From the NCBI RefSeq assembly GCF_018614975.1, contig NZ_JAGGNR010000008.1, forward strand, positions 496,001 through 560,000: a stretch of DNA of 64,000 nt, written 5' to 3'. Positions 53,344-61,063 of the stretch are shown in pieces. The stretch's first letter is position 1, and the number at the start of each line of letters is the position of its first letter. The notes beneath the pieces were generated by a model. The model had not been told where the DNA came from and searched no databases. It saw only the letters and a program-made list of their open reading frames with translations. A program made the translations under genes and the position numbers. This stretch comes from Paenibacillus polymyxa (GTDB taxonomy: Bacteria > Bacillota > Bacilli > Paenibacillales > Paenibacillaceae).

Positions 53344-53844
53344 CTATTCCCGATCAAAAAACACGTGTTCAGCCTGTATTTTCCCCTGATCTATTGTCAT
53401 GATGCCAAATGAGTATTGCTTCTGAAAACGCCGATCCGTAGGCGACCCCGGATTAAATACCAGTGTGTTATCGACGGTATGCATCACCGGGATGTGTGAG
53501 TGTCCGTAGATCACAGCATCCACATGCTGGCCTGCAAAGGTATGAATTGCATTCTGCTCCGTACCCTTTGATCCCAGATGCCCGTGCACAAGACCCAGAC
53601 GAAGTCCTTCCACTTCAACAATACGGGAATATCCCAGTTTTTCAGCAATTTCGGACGGGTCCGTATTACCAGCTACACCTTCAACTGGTGCATACTCGCT
53701 AAGCATTGGGTATACACTCCAATCCGACCAGTCACCAGCATGAAGAATCAGATCGGCACTCGCAAGTACATCAACGAGCCTGGCAGGTAACTTCTGTGAT
53801 TTACGTGAACAATGCGTATCGGAAATGACTATAATTTTTTTCAT
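53344..53844 (-). CDS. YfcE/MJ0936-type metallophosphoesterase
   Basis: A 166-residue protein. Metal motifs run in order: ISDTH (Asp, His), LHAGDWSD (Asp), GVAGNTD (Asn), LVHGH (His) and VIYGHSHIP (GH.H). The length and motif set fit the small phosphodiesterases of the MJ0936/YfcE class, which act on artificial phosphodiesters and 2',3'-cyclic nucleotides. Start at 53844 with AAAGGTGG upstream. Confidence 0.9.
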   Translation of the reverse strand: MKKIIVISDTHCSRKSQKLPARLVDVLASADLILHAGDWSDWSVYPMLSEYAPVEGVAGNTDPSEIAEKLGYSRIVEVEGLRLGLVHGHLGSKGTEQNAIHTFAGQHVDAVIYGHSHIPVMHTVDNTLVFNPGSPTDRRFQKQYSFGIMTIDQGKIQAEHVFFDRE

Positions 53845-53871
53845 ATCACAACCCACCTTTCCTCAAGAGGT

Positions 53872-54084
53872 TGTTCAAAAAGTCCGCTTTTGATTACGAA
53901 TGATGCCTAATGGCATCGTAGCATCGAATATGGAATTCAGCCGAAATAAGCATATGCTTACGAAGGTTGTTTCCTTAGGAAACATTGTAGTTGCTCACGT
54001 AGTTTCCTACGCTCCGCTACTCCATTTCTAGCTTCATCCCATCTTCTCGGTACTGAAAACCGCCCTTTTTGAACTTGTACTTAA
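53872..54084. repeat. Intergenic palindromic repeat, MITE-like
   Basis: The ends GTTCAAAAAGTCCGC and CCGCCCTTTTTGAAC are inverted copies enclosing about 180 bp without a gene. Inner parts include GGAATTCAGCCGAAA and CGCTCCGCTACTCCATTTCTA. From memory this looks like a dispersed Paenibacillus intergenic repeat; this was not verified. Confidence 0.5.
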
Positions 54085-54098
54085 GTCCTTATTGCAAT

Positions 54099-54533
54099 CT
54101 ACTCTGTCTGTGATGGAACAGCTTGCATCTGAGTACAGGATCGTTCCATATCTTCGAGTGTAATGGATGCAAAGAACTGCTCCACCTTCGCCTCGGCAAC
54201 CTGATACAGATTGGTCAGCAAGCTGTCTATATGCAAGCCCACTTCACAATCCGGGTTACAATTGCCGTGAATCGGGAACAATGGACCTTCATTCTTGGCA
54301 GCCTGATAGATCATGGCTAATGTGATTTCACTTGATGGCTTCGCTAAGTAGAAGCCTCTTGTTCCAGGAGAGGAGTTCACCAATCCTGCCTTTTTCAGCC
54401 CGCCCAGAATACGTCTGACGACGACAGGGTTGGTATTCACGCTACCTGCAATATGTGCAGACGTGATTCGTTCAGGCGCGCTGAGTGACAATAACAACAA
54501 ACAATGCACACTGACCGAAAAATGAGTACTCAT
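54099..54533 (-). CDS. Rrf2-family transcriptional regulator
   Basis: A 144-residue protein. The winged helix reads ITSAHIAGSVNTNPVVVRRI, LGGLKKAGLVNSSPGTRGFY. Two cysteines stand close together in NCNPDCEVG, one fewer than in the iron-sulfur-binding IscR/NsrR members. This is typical of the YwnA-like branch, which responds to thiol or electrophile stress. It stands alone and probably represses its own or a nearby gene. Confidence 0.87.
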   Translation of the reverse strand: MSTHFSVSVHCLLLLSLSAPERITSAHIAGSVNTNPVVVRRILGGLKKAGLVNSSPGTRGFYLAKPSSEITLAMIYQAAKNEGPLFPIHGNCNPDCEVGLHIDSLLTNLYQVAEAKVEQFFASITLEDMERSCTQMQAVPSQTE

Positions 54534-54575
54534 GATTAACCACCTTTATTTAATATAATCCAGAACATGCTGACC

Positions 54576-54953
54576 TTATTCAGAGAACAGATCCTTTTCG
54601 GGACGTGCTCTGATCTTGAGCTGCCGCACACTGTACTCCAGTTGTTTCACAATATCATCCAGCTGTTTGCGATCAATCTTGGTCGGATCTTCCACCGGTT
54701 TCGCGGACGCCTTGAGATCGCGGATCGTTAACTGCTGTTCTTGCCATTTGTCCATCAGATCTGCAATATTGGCATAGAAACGTTCGTAATCTTTGATGAC
54801 CAGGTCAAGATAAGCATCTACCTCATCCGGATCATAACCACGAAGTTTATAATTAAATTGTTTTTCATGAATCGATAACGCATCTAGCTGCACTCCCAAT
54901 TGTTTGAACAATTGTCTCTGTTTATCCAATCTTCGTTTCATATGTTCATCCAT
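54576..54953 (-). CDS. DivIVA-domain protein
   Basis: A 125-residue protein. FNYKLRGYDPDEVDAYLDLV matches the N-terminal membrane-binding module of DivIVA/GpsB, and a coiled coil follows (about residues 55-115). Proteins of this type bind curved membrane at division sites. It is shorter than DivIVA and nearer in size to GpsB. The ATG at 54953 follows GGAGG by eight bases. Confidence 0.75.
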   Translation of the reverse strand: MDEHMKRRLDKQRQLFKQLGVQLDALSIHEKQFNYKLRGYDPDEVDAYLDLVIKDYERFYANIADLMDKWQEQQLTIRDLKASAKPVEDPTKIDRKQLDDIVKQLEYSVRQLKIRARPEKDLFSE

Positions 54954-55152
54954 ATTGACAACCTCCATTATAGGCCAAGCCGTGGTTCCATTTCCTGTGA
55001 AGAACATACGGCATTTTCTCTCTCTATTTTTTATAACACATAATCCGTCAGATATAAAACGATACAGCCCTATTCCTCACGAAAATGATTGCTTTTCATC
55101 CAATTCGGGTAAAGACACACTACACCCCACAACGGGAAAGGAGCATGTCCTT

Positions 55153-55719
55153 ATGAGTACATTAACTAAAAATCAACATCAAATACTGAAAAACGCCCTT
55201 TTGGAGCAACGTGAAAACTTGCAGCGTCATTTTGAATCCAGCATGGAAGACGGTGCTCCGGCCCAGTCGCTGAAAGATTCAACCGGTGAGCTGTCCTCCT
55301 ATGATAATCATCCGGCAGATGCCGATACGGAAACATTTGAACGCAGCCGTGATCTGGCGATCGACGATACATTAACAGACGAATTCAACCAAGTGAACGA
55401 CGCATTGGAACGTATGGAGCAAGGTACATATGGAACCTGTGTAAGGTGCGGAGAAGATATTCCCTTCGAACGACTTGAGACTATCCCTTATACCGCTTAC
55501 TGTATTGACGACACGCCTAATCGGGAGATCAGCAACGATCGGCCCGTTGAAGAAGAAGTAATGACTATGCCTCCGAGTGGTGCTGGAGAAGGAAGACAGC
55601 AGCGGGCCGGCAAGTTCGACAACGCAGATGCCTGGGAAGCGGTCGAAGAATATGGCACATCTAATTCCCCCGCAACCGCAGCCAAACGTGATGTGAAGGG
55701 CTATGATGAGAACATGTAA
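55153..55719 (+). CDS. DksA/TraR C4-type zinc finger protein, YteA-like
   Basis: A 188-residue protein. A coiled-coil N-terminal half carries the SYDNHPADADTETFERSRDL stretch and leads to a zinc-finger-like part: TYGTCVRCGEDIPFERLETI and YCIDD. Only three of the four expected Cys are present, as in the YteA branch. The C-terminus is Glu/Gly-rich and flexible. The start at 55153 follows AAAGGAG by 10 bases. Bacillus YteA is sporulation- or stress-linked; the molecular role is unknown. Confidence 0.85.
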   Translation: MSTLTKNQHQILKNALLEQRENLQRHFESSMEDGAPAQSLKDSTGELSSYDNHPADADTETFERSRDLAIDDTLTDEFNQVNDALERMEQGTYGTCVRCGEDIPFERLETIPYTAYCIDDTPNREISNDRPVEEEVMTMPPSGAGEGRQQRAGKFDNADAWEAVEEYGTSNSPATAAKRDVKGYDENM

Positions 55720-55802
55720 CTTCGTTATGAACTGAAACGGTAGGCATCAAAATTGATTGATTCCATAGGCTGCTCCACCATTAGCCTTCCTTATCACGCA
55801 TT

Positions 55803-55828
55803 AAAAAGCCGCCATTAGGCGGCTTTTT
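55803..55828. terminator. Bidirectional terminator
   Basis: AAAAAGCCGCC-ATTA-GGCGGCTTTTT, perfect 11-bp stem, between the convergent YteA-like and winged-helix regulator genes. Confidence 0.9.
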
Positions 55829-55908
55829 CTAGTTTTCTCCTAAGCAGTCTCTCACGTTTGCCGTTACTTGCTTCCAGCGATAATGCTGAACCCATGGATT
55901 CCATCCGT

Positions 55909-56601
55909 TTATTCTTTCGATTCACTACCAGATGATGCAGATTCCTGCCGCTTCGACACAGATCGAGACGTTTTCGGAGTTGATTTGCCCTTATCTGACG
56001 TAGCTTTCTTTTTCTCTTTTGCATTAGTCTTAGAAGCAGGTATTTTTACTAAAGGTTTGGAGAGGGCAGAGAATAACTGAAAGACCTCATGTTCCCCTTG
56101 TTTATCCTCTTTCGTTGTATAGGGTTCGCAGAGTTTAATGATGTTTTTATACAACTGCTCTACTTCCTCACGGGTTGCATACAGCGTGATGTCCGAGAGA
56201 AACATCCGATCTTCATTTTCCGCCTGATGCATGAATCGCTGACGACTTTGTTCGAACATCTCATTTAATAATTTGAGCGTCTCGGACCGAAACACCTGTT
56301 TCAATGGAGAGTTTTCCTTGTCTTCATCTTCGTGACGGAGATGGATTTCTCCGGTAAATGGTTCGTAGTATTTTGCGATAATGCCATTAATCTCACGCGT
56401 GGAAACGATCGTCAGCAGACCAATTTTCTCCAGCTTTTTTACATGATAGTGAACTTTGGCTGGCACCTCACCCATCTGGTCGGCGATCTCTTTGACCGTG
56501 GATGGTCTGCCCTGCTTTTTAAACATATTTATAATCTGTATCCGATACGGATCGGAGTAGATTTTAATTTCTTCAATTGTTGAAAGAACCTTGTGCTGCA
56601 T
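55909..56601 (-). CDS. Winged-helix (ArsR-like) transcriptional regulator
   Basis: A 230-residue protein. Residues about 10-75 hold an ArsR-type winged helix (PYRIQIINMFKKQGRPSTVK, EIADQMGEVPAKVHYHVKKL). A helical middle domain follows, with QVFRSETLKLLNEMFEQSR. The last 45 residues are a basic, Lys/Ser-rich tail that looks disordered and may bind nucleic acid. It is encoded next to an MFS exporter gene and could regulate it. Confidence 0.83.
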   Translation of the reverse strand: MQHKVLSTIEEIKIYSDPYRIQIINMFKKQGRPSTVKEIADQMGEVPAKVHYHVKKLEKIGLLTIVSTREINGIIAKYYEPFTGEIHLRHEDEDKENSPLKQVFRSETLKLLNEMFEQSRQRFMHQAENEDRMFLSDITLYATREEVEQLYKNIIKLCEPYTTKEDKQGEHEVFQLFSALSKPLVKIPASKTNAKEKKKATSDKGKSTPKTSRSVSKRQESASSGSESKE

Positions 56602-56735
56602 TCCTGTATCCTCATTTCCGGGGTACCTTGTTGTCCATCGATGTCTCTATTATACCGCTGCGTCAGGACTTCGGTCAAAAAGAGCCGGAAATAACTTAAT
56701 ACAGAAAATTGGCTAATGATTACTTCTGAATATCT

Positions 56736-58025
56736 TCACAGAGCACTTCGAAAACTTTTGCTAAATAACAGCATACCTGCTGACATGGCAAGCATAATAC
56801 CAAAAACGATAAACAGAACAGGCATGGTCAGCCAATCTGCCAGTGCTCCCGAAGCCAGGCTCCCAAGGGGTGCAACACTCAAGACAAGCATAGTCTGAAG
56901 GGCATACACTCTGCCCAGCATCTCCGCAGGGGTAACTTCCATAAGATAGGTGGCCAGCGGTGTTGTAGCCAGCGGAATTCCCATACCCATCAGTAGACAA
57001 AAGGTCGCTGCAACCGGCAGTTGGAAGGAAGTCATGTAAGCGGGTAATGCCGTCATCGCATAACTGAGACCCAACATGACAATACCGCTGATGACCAGCA
57101 CACTTTTACGATAATGTGCTCCCCTTTGCGTCAACCACACACCACTGAGCAACATGCCTCCTACCATCAGCCCACTGAGCAGACTTAATCCCCAAGCGCC
57201 AGCATGCAGCGTTTCGATCACATAGGGTGTACGAAGAACATTAAACGGCATCAGGCAGAAATTAACGAAGGCAAACAGGATCGAGACAATTAACAATAAG
57301 GCATGTTTACGGAGAAAATGAAAAGCTTCCGCCATTTCGGAGAATATACTACTTTTTTCGGATGAGTGTGAATTCATTTCAGTTGATGTTTTATATTCAT
57401 TGTTATCAGATGTTAAGGTTTCAGGATAGCCCACTCGGCTCATCATTAAAGCACTTAGCGCAAACAACCCCGCATCAATCAGGATCGTCCAGGCAATGCC
57501 TACTGTAGCAATAAGGGCACCCGCCACTGCAAGTCCTGCGAGTTCGGCCACTCTGGTTGCGGAAGAGGACATGGCATTACCCGAAAGCAGCATCGATGGG
57601 GGAAGCAATCGGGGGACACTGGACACTTCGGCAGGAACAGTGAAGCATTCCAGCAAAGAATTCAGAATTGTGATGACAAACAGATGCCAGACTTCAAGTT
57701 GGCCCAATCCAAACAGCAGAGCTGTAATACCCACAAACAACCCGCGACCGGTATTCGTAATCACAATCACTTTTTTGGGAGACATGCGATCAACCAAAGC
57801 CCCGGCGAACAGACCCAGAAGGATATTGGGCAAAAAATTCACCGCCAGCAACGTACCCATCAGCACTTTCGAACCGGTTAGAATGTACACCATCCAACTG
57901 TACGCAATCGAATCAATCGAATCACCAAATCTCGATACAACTTTACTAAGCATAAATTGCATGTACGGTCTGATTCGTATTAACTCACCCATACCTTGCT
58001 TGCCAACTGCTGTGTTATCGTTCAT
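56736..58025 (-). CDS. MFS transporter (drug or siderophore exporter type)
   Basis: A 429-residue membrane protein with about 12 segments in two halves separated by a polar loop (residues 200-225). FAGALVDRMSPKKVIVITNT is the conserved loop 2-3 motif, and QFMLSKVVSRFGDSIDSIAY is a typical start for the MFS_3 (enterobactin-exporter-like) group. TPAEMLGRVYALQTM is the matching C-terminal motif. GGGAGTG precedes the ATG. Substrate unknown. Confidence 0.88.
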   Translation of the reverse strand: MNDNTAVGKQGMGELIRIRPYMQFMLSKVVSRFGDSIDSIAYSWMVYILTGSKVLMGTLLAVNFLPNILLGLFAGALVDRMSPKKVIVITNTGRGLFVGITALLFGLGQLEVWHLFVITILNSLLECFTVPAEVSSVPRLLPPSMLLSGNAMSSSATRVAELAGLAVAGALIATVGIAWTILIDAGLFALSALMMSRVGYPETLTSDNNEYKTSTEMNSHSSEKSSIFSEMAEAFHFLRKHALLLIVSILFAFVNFCLMPFNVLRTPYVIETLHAGAWGLSLLSGLMVGGMLLSGVWLTQRGAHYRKSVLVISGIVMLGLSYAMTALPAYMTSFQLPVAATFCLLMGMGIPLATTPLATYLMEVTPAEMLGRVYALQTMLVLSVAPLGSLASGALADWLTMPVLFIVFGIMLAMSAGMLLFSKSFRSAL

Positions 58026-58041
58026 GACTTTCCACTCCCTG

Positions 58042-58120
58042 ACGTTAAAATATTTTTCATGTTAATTTTATTTTAACGTAAGTTTTGCAGAAATCAATAG
58101 CTTCGTGAAAATAATTTTAA
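58042..58120. promoter_or_regulatory. Repeated TTTTAACG motif in front of the MFS gene
   Basis: ACGTTAAAA (58042) and TTTTAACGT (58071) form an inverted pair 20 bases apart, and TTTTAACG recurs near 58113. Likely operator half-sites for the neighbouring winged-helix regulator. Confidence 0.5.
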
Positions 58121-58201
58121 CGACAAGTAAGCAAAGTAAAATCTCGCTCTGCTTTCAGACTCGTAATCAACAGCGGAATTTTGAACACACCCCTATAACA
58201 C

Positions 58202-58230
58202 ACAAAAAAACAGACCACATGTGGTCTGTT
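58202..58230 (-). terminator. Terminator of the barnase-barstar operon
   Basis: AACAGACCACATGTGGTCTGTT is a perfect palindrome followed on the minus strand by a run of T. Confidence 0.85.
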
Positions 58231-58270
58231 GAGTTGGACTAATTATATTTAAACTGCCTTTATTTGCTGC

Positions 58271-58546
58271 CTACTTCTCAACACGCAATAGAAATCCAGA
58301 CTGTTCAGCCTGTACCTCCAACATCAAATCGCGTACCCGGCCTGCTTCATTCCCCAGTCGTTCTTCGCTGATCCGGTAGTTGGTCCATCTTAGCTCTAGT
58401 GGAAGTTCAATCGTACCCGTCAAGCAATCCCACAGAGCGTCGAGATTACCGCCATAAAAAGCCGGCAGCTTCAGCTTATCCTTTAATTGCTGATGAAGTT
58501 CAGCGCTACTATCAAAGTCTTCTCCATCCAGAATCACGGTGTTCAT
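58271..58546 (-). CDS. Barstar-family ribonuclease inhibitor
   Basis: A 91-residue barstar. KLPAFYGGNLDALWDCLTGT is the family signature helix that inserts into the ribonuclease active site, with the key acidic residue in the GNLDALWD segment. The following LELRWTNYRIS and QSGFLLRVE strands complete the fold. It is encoded 14 bases after the barnase gene in the same operon and protects the cell from any enzyme that stays inside. Confidence 0.92.
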   Translation of the reverse strand: MNTVILDGEDFDSSAELHQQLKDKLKLPAFYGGNLDALWDCLTGTIELPLELRWTNYRISEERLGNEAGRVRDLMLEVQAEQSGFLLRVEK

Positions 58547-58560
58547 GGCTGCTCCTTCCT

Positions 58561-59001
58561 CTATTTCAAACGTGTAAATGATGCATAGTGATCTGTCGTT
58601 TTGTAGATGAGTCCATCATTGGAGTACACAATCCGATCCGAATTACGGAAGCCGGATGTATAGTTAATATCTGCTTCGCGCCATGTACGTCCACTCGCTG
58701 AAGGCAGAAGCCCCTCCCGATTGCCAAATACGTCTCCACCGATGCTTTTCCCAGGAGCCACTACAGCCAAGTTTCCTTTTGACGCTACCCAGCCGAGTCC
58801 TGTTGCCTGTGATTTGGTAATAAAGTTACATGGCAACGTTCCGTTTGCACTTAAATAGTTAGCTACACCCGTAAACGTATTGATGATGGTACATGTTGCA
58901 GCAGATGCCTTCTGCTGTCCGACTGGAGTGAACTGTGAACCTGTGAGGAAAACAAACGTTAACAATAATGCCAGTAATGCGGTGGATATCAACTTTTTCA
59001 T
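58561..59001 (-). CDS. Secreted guanyl-specific ribonuclease, barnase/binase family
   Basis: A 146-residue precursor. The signal peptide starts MKKLISTALLALLLTFVFL and ends near ASA-A. The mature part aligns closely with barnase: LGWVASKGNLAVVAPGKSIG, RTWREADINYTSGFRNSDRI and YKTTDHYASFTRLK. These include the catalytic Glu73, Arg83/87 and His102 equivalents. Two cysteines at mature positions 1 and 22 are not present in barnase or binase. The start at 59001 follows GGGAGG. The enzyme cleaves extracellular RNA after guanosine. Confidence 0.93.
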   Translation of the reverse strand: MKKLISTALLALLLTFVFLTGSQFTPVGQQKASAATCTIINTFTGVANYLSANGTLPCNFITKSQATGLGWVASKGNLAVVAPGKSIGGDVFGNREGLLPSASGRTWREADINYTSGFRNSDRIVYSNDGLIYKTTDHYASFTRLK

Positions 59002-59202
59002 CAATTCGGCCTCCCGATCCTTCAAAGTAGATGAACGTTGTCACGATATGCATCTTGCAAGCTGTAACTTTCTAGTTGTGCGTTCTGCTAGATTATAGTA
59101 AACAAGTCATCTCATGACTATTTATATCACATCATTTTGGTAGAAATATCAAATTCAGACGTTTAAATTGTAAAATATTATAATTGTAACATTTTAAGAC
59201 AG

Positions 59203-59235
59203 AAAAAAAAGACTCTCATCCCTGAAGATGGAGTC
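59203..59235 (-). terminator. Terminator after the third Gfo/Idh/MocA gene
   Basis: On the minus strand GACTCCATC-TTCAGG-GATGAGAGTC is followed by eight T. Confidence 0.85.
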
Positions 59236-59272
59236 TGCATTTACTAGTATGTGTAAACTGACTTGACTTAAT

Positions 59273-60280
59273 CTAATCAATCAGTTGCACACGTTGACGC
59301 GTTCGAGCCGATTCGAGGCACGCATCAATCACGCGCATGTTTTGGATGGTATTTTCCGGACTGAAAGGCAGGGCTGCTCCATCAAGCACAGCCGTTGCAA
59401 ATGTCTCCACCTGAAGCACATATGAATTCGATACCGATACACGCTCCTCACGGCTGACCGAATCGGTGTGCACAATAATCTGAGGTGGAATATCACTGTT
59501 CTCCCAGCCAAACACTTTTGGCAGTTCAATCCGCCCTTCCGTCCCGAGAATCTCCATCTCCGCTCGCCCTGAAGCCCACATGCCACAGTCAAACGTTAAA
59601 GCTACCGAATTCGGAAATTCTACCAGTCCCGATGCCATCATATCGACGCCATCATGCTCGTCGGAGAATAGAGCGTGTACTGTCACCGCTTCGGGTTCCT
59701 GTCCCAGATACATCCGGGCAGCCGAGATCGGATACACGCCAAGATCGAATAATGATCCGCCGCCCATCTCTCTTTTGAACCTTACATTTTCCTTGTCATC
59801 AGCGGTATTACAGGTAAAGTTACCATGGATGGCTCTGACAATGCCAATCTCTCCACTAGCTATAATCTCTTGCACACGTCTGTGCTTGGGATGATATCGA
59901 TACATAATCGCTTCTGCAAAAAGAACACCATGTTGATGACATACCCCGATCATTTCTGCCGTTTCATCTGCATTCAGGGCAGCCGGTTTCTCACACAACA
60001 CGTGTTTGCCAGCCTGGGCAGCTTTGATGGTCCATTCTTTGTGCATATGGTTAGGCAAAGGAATATAGACGGCTTCAATGTCCGGATCAGCGATGAGCTC
60101 TTCATAACTGCCATACGATCTGGCAATGCCGAGTTCTTCAGCAAGGGTTTCGGCCTTTTCTTTGCTGCGGCTGGCTATCGCCAGCACCTCACCACGTTCG
60201 GACTGCTGGATCGCCGGAATGACTGCATTTTTGGCAATGGTTGACGTACCGAGTACACCCCACTGTAACTGTCTGTTCAT
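59273..60280 (-). CDS. Gfo/Idh/MocA-family oxidoreductase
   Basis: A 335-residue dehydrogenase with WGVLGTSTIAKNAVIPAIQQ as dinucleotide motif, EKPAA (HVLCEKPAALNADE) and the GGGSLFDLGVYPISAARMYL block with the D-G-YP form of the catalytic site. This pattern fits the branch with trans-dihydrodiol and glucose-fructose oxidoreductase-like enzymes. The start at 60280 follows AAAGGAAG by six bases. It begins two bases after the RTP-like gene ends. Confidence 0.88.
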   Translation of the reverse strand: MNRQLQWGVLGTSTIAKNAVIPAIQQSERGEVLAIASRSKEKAETLAEELGIARSYGSYEELIADPDIEAVYIPLPNHMHKEWTIKAAQAGKHVLCEKPAALNADETAEMIGVCHQHGVLFAEAIMYRYHPKHRRVQEIIASGEIGIVRAIHGNFTCNTADDKENVRFKREMGGGSLFDLGVYPISAARMYLGQEPEAVTVHALFSDEHDGVDMMASGLVEFPNSVALTFDCGMWASGRAEMEILGTEGRIELPKVFGWENSDIPPQIIVHTDSVSREERVSVSNSYVLQVETFATAVLDGAALPFSPENTIQNMRVIDACLESARTRQRVQLID

Positions 60281-60282
60281 GC

Positions 60283-60663
60283 TCATCTTCCTTTCGTACC
60301 GTAATTGTCCTCTTCTGCCTTGTGTAACATGCCGAGACAACGATCCAGATCCGTTTTGACCTGTTTCTTGTATAACTCAGCTTTTTCCGCACCATCATCC
60401 GCGAAATGATATAAAACGATTTCCTGAAAATCGACCTTTGGATCGTTACCCTTCAGCTTCTTCGTGCGATAAAATACACCCTGCTGTACCAATTCATGTA
60501 ATGCCCGATATACCTCGCTCTGAGGTGGTACATAACCGTAGTCTTTGAATTCCTGCTTCATCGCCTCCAGCATCTCGTAACCGTACCCCCTGTGCTGTTC
60601 AACCATCGTAATCAGATAGAGCTTGATAAATGCCCGCTGTGCAATCATAAAAGCCACGTTCAT
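60283..60663 (-). CDS. rtp: Replication terminator protein (RTP) homologue
   Basis: About 127 residues. IAQRAFIKLYLITMVEQHRG, then QSEVYRALHELVQQGVFYRT and QEIVLYHFADDGAEKAELYK with KQVKTDLDRC match Bacillus subtilis RTP along its whole length as I remember that sequence. RTP is a winged-helix dimer that blocks replication forks at Ter sites. A PadR-like regulator is the alternative, since the folds are related. The ATG at 60663 has AGGAGG close before it; a GTG two codons later is better spaced. A 35-bp palindrome lies just upstream. Confidence 0.72.
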   Translation of the reverse strand: MNVAFMIAQRAFIKLYLITMVEQHRGYGYEMLEAMKQEFKDYGYVPPQSEVYRALHELVQQGVFYRTKKLKGNDPKVDFQEIVLYHFADDGAEKAELYKKQVKTDLDRCLGMLHKAEEDNYGTKGR

Positions 60664-60676
60664 TCCCCTCCTGTCA

Positions 60677-60711
60677 GAACCTATATATCTAGTATTATAA
60701 AACTTATGTTC
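60677..60711. promoter_or_regulatory. 35-bp imperfect palindrome upstream of the RTP-like gene
   Basis: GAACCTATATAT...TTATGTTC, with GAAC/GTTC ends and AT-rich arms, lies 14 bases from the start codon. It may be an operator or Ter-like site. In B. subtilis the rtp promoter overlaps Ter sites. Confidence 0.45.
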
Positions 60712-61063
60712 GTGTTCTGCCATCTTTCTCCGCTTTGCCTCCCTTTTATCTATCTTATAAGAGGGCGAGCAAGAAATCGTATGAATATGGGTTAGCCTAA
60801 GGAAGCACGGAAAACGGTTTTCTGTTGTGAATTTTTCATGTAATGAAATTTTAATGTTTTTTTTTAAAAAGTTTGCTTATTTCAGGGCTCAGTGATTCGT
60901 ACAATCAAATTTTATTAATACGGCTGTGCAAAAGTTGTTACATCTTTACTCCTGAATCCTGTGTAGCCTGTATTACTGAATCCTGAATTCCTATACCGAC
61001 ATTGACCCTGTACAATCCTGTACAGTTGTGATTCTGTTCTGAATTTTTCATATATTGATGGAT
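60712..61063. other. Intergenic region with short direct repeats
   Basis: No gene is visible. CCTGTACA occurs twice (61009-61027 region), and CTGAATCCTG also recurs within about 30 bases. The remainder is AT-rich and should hold the promoter of the RTP-like gene. Confidence 0.4.

Noticed and set aside
58271-59001. Barnase-barstar pair as a toxin-antitoxin module
   Set aside because: The ribonuclease has a clear signal peptide. This is the known secreted enzyme with an intracellular inhibitor.
60677-60711. dif-like recombination site near the RTP-like gene
   Set aside because: The TTATAAAACTT stretch resembles one XerD half-site but the other arm does not fit. Kept only as a possible operator or Ter-like palindrome.
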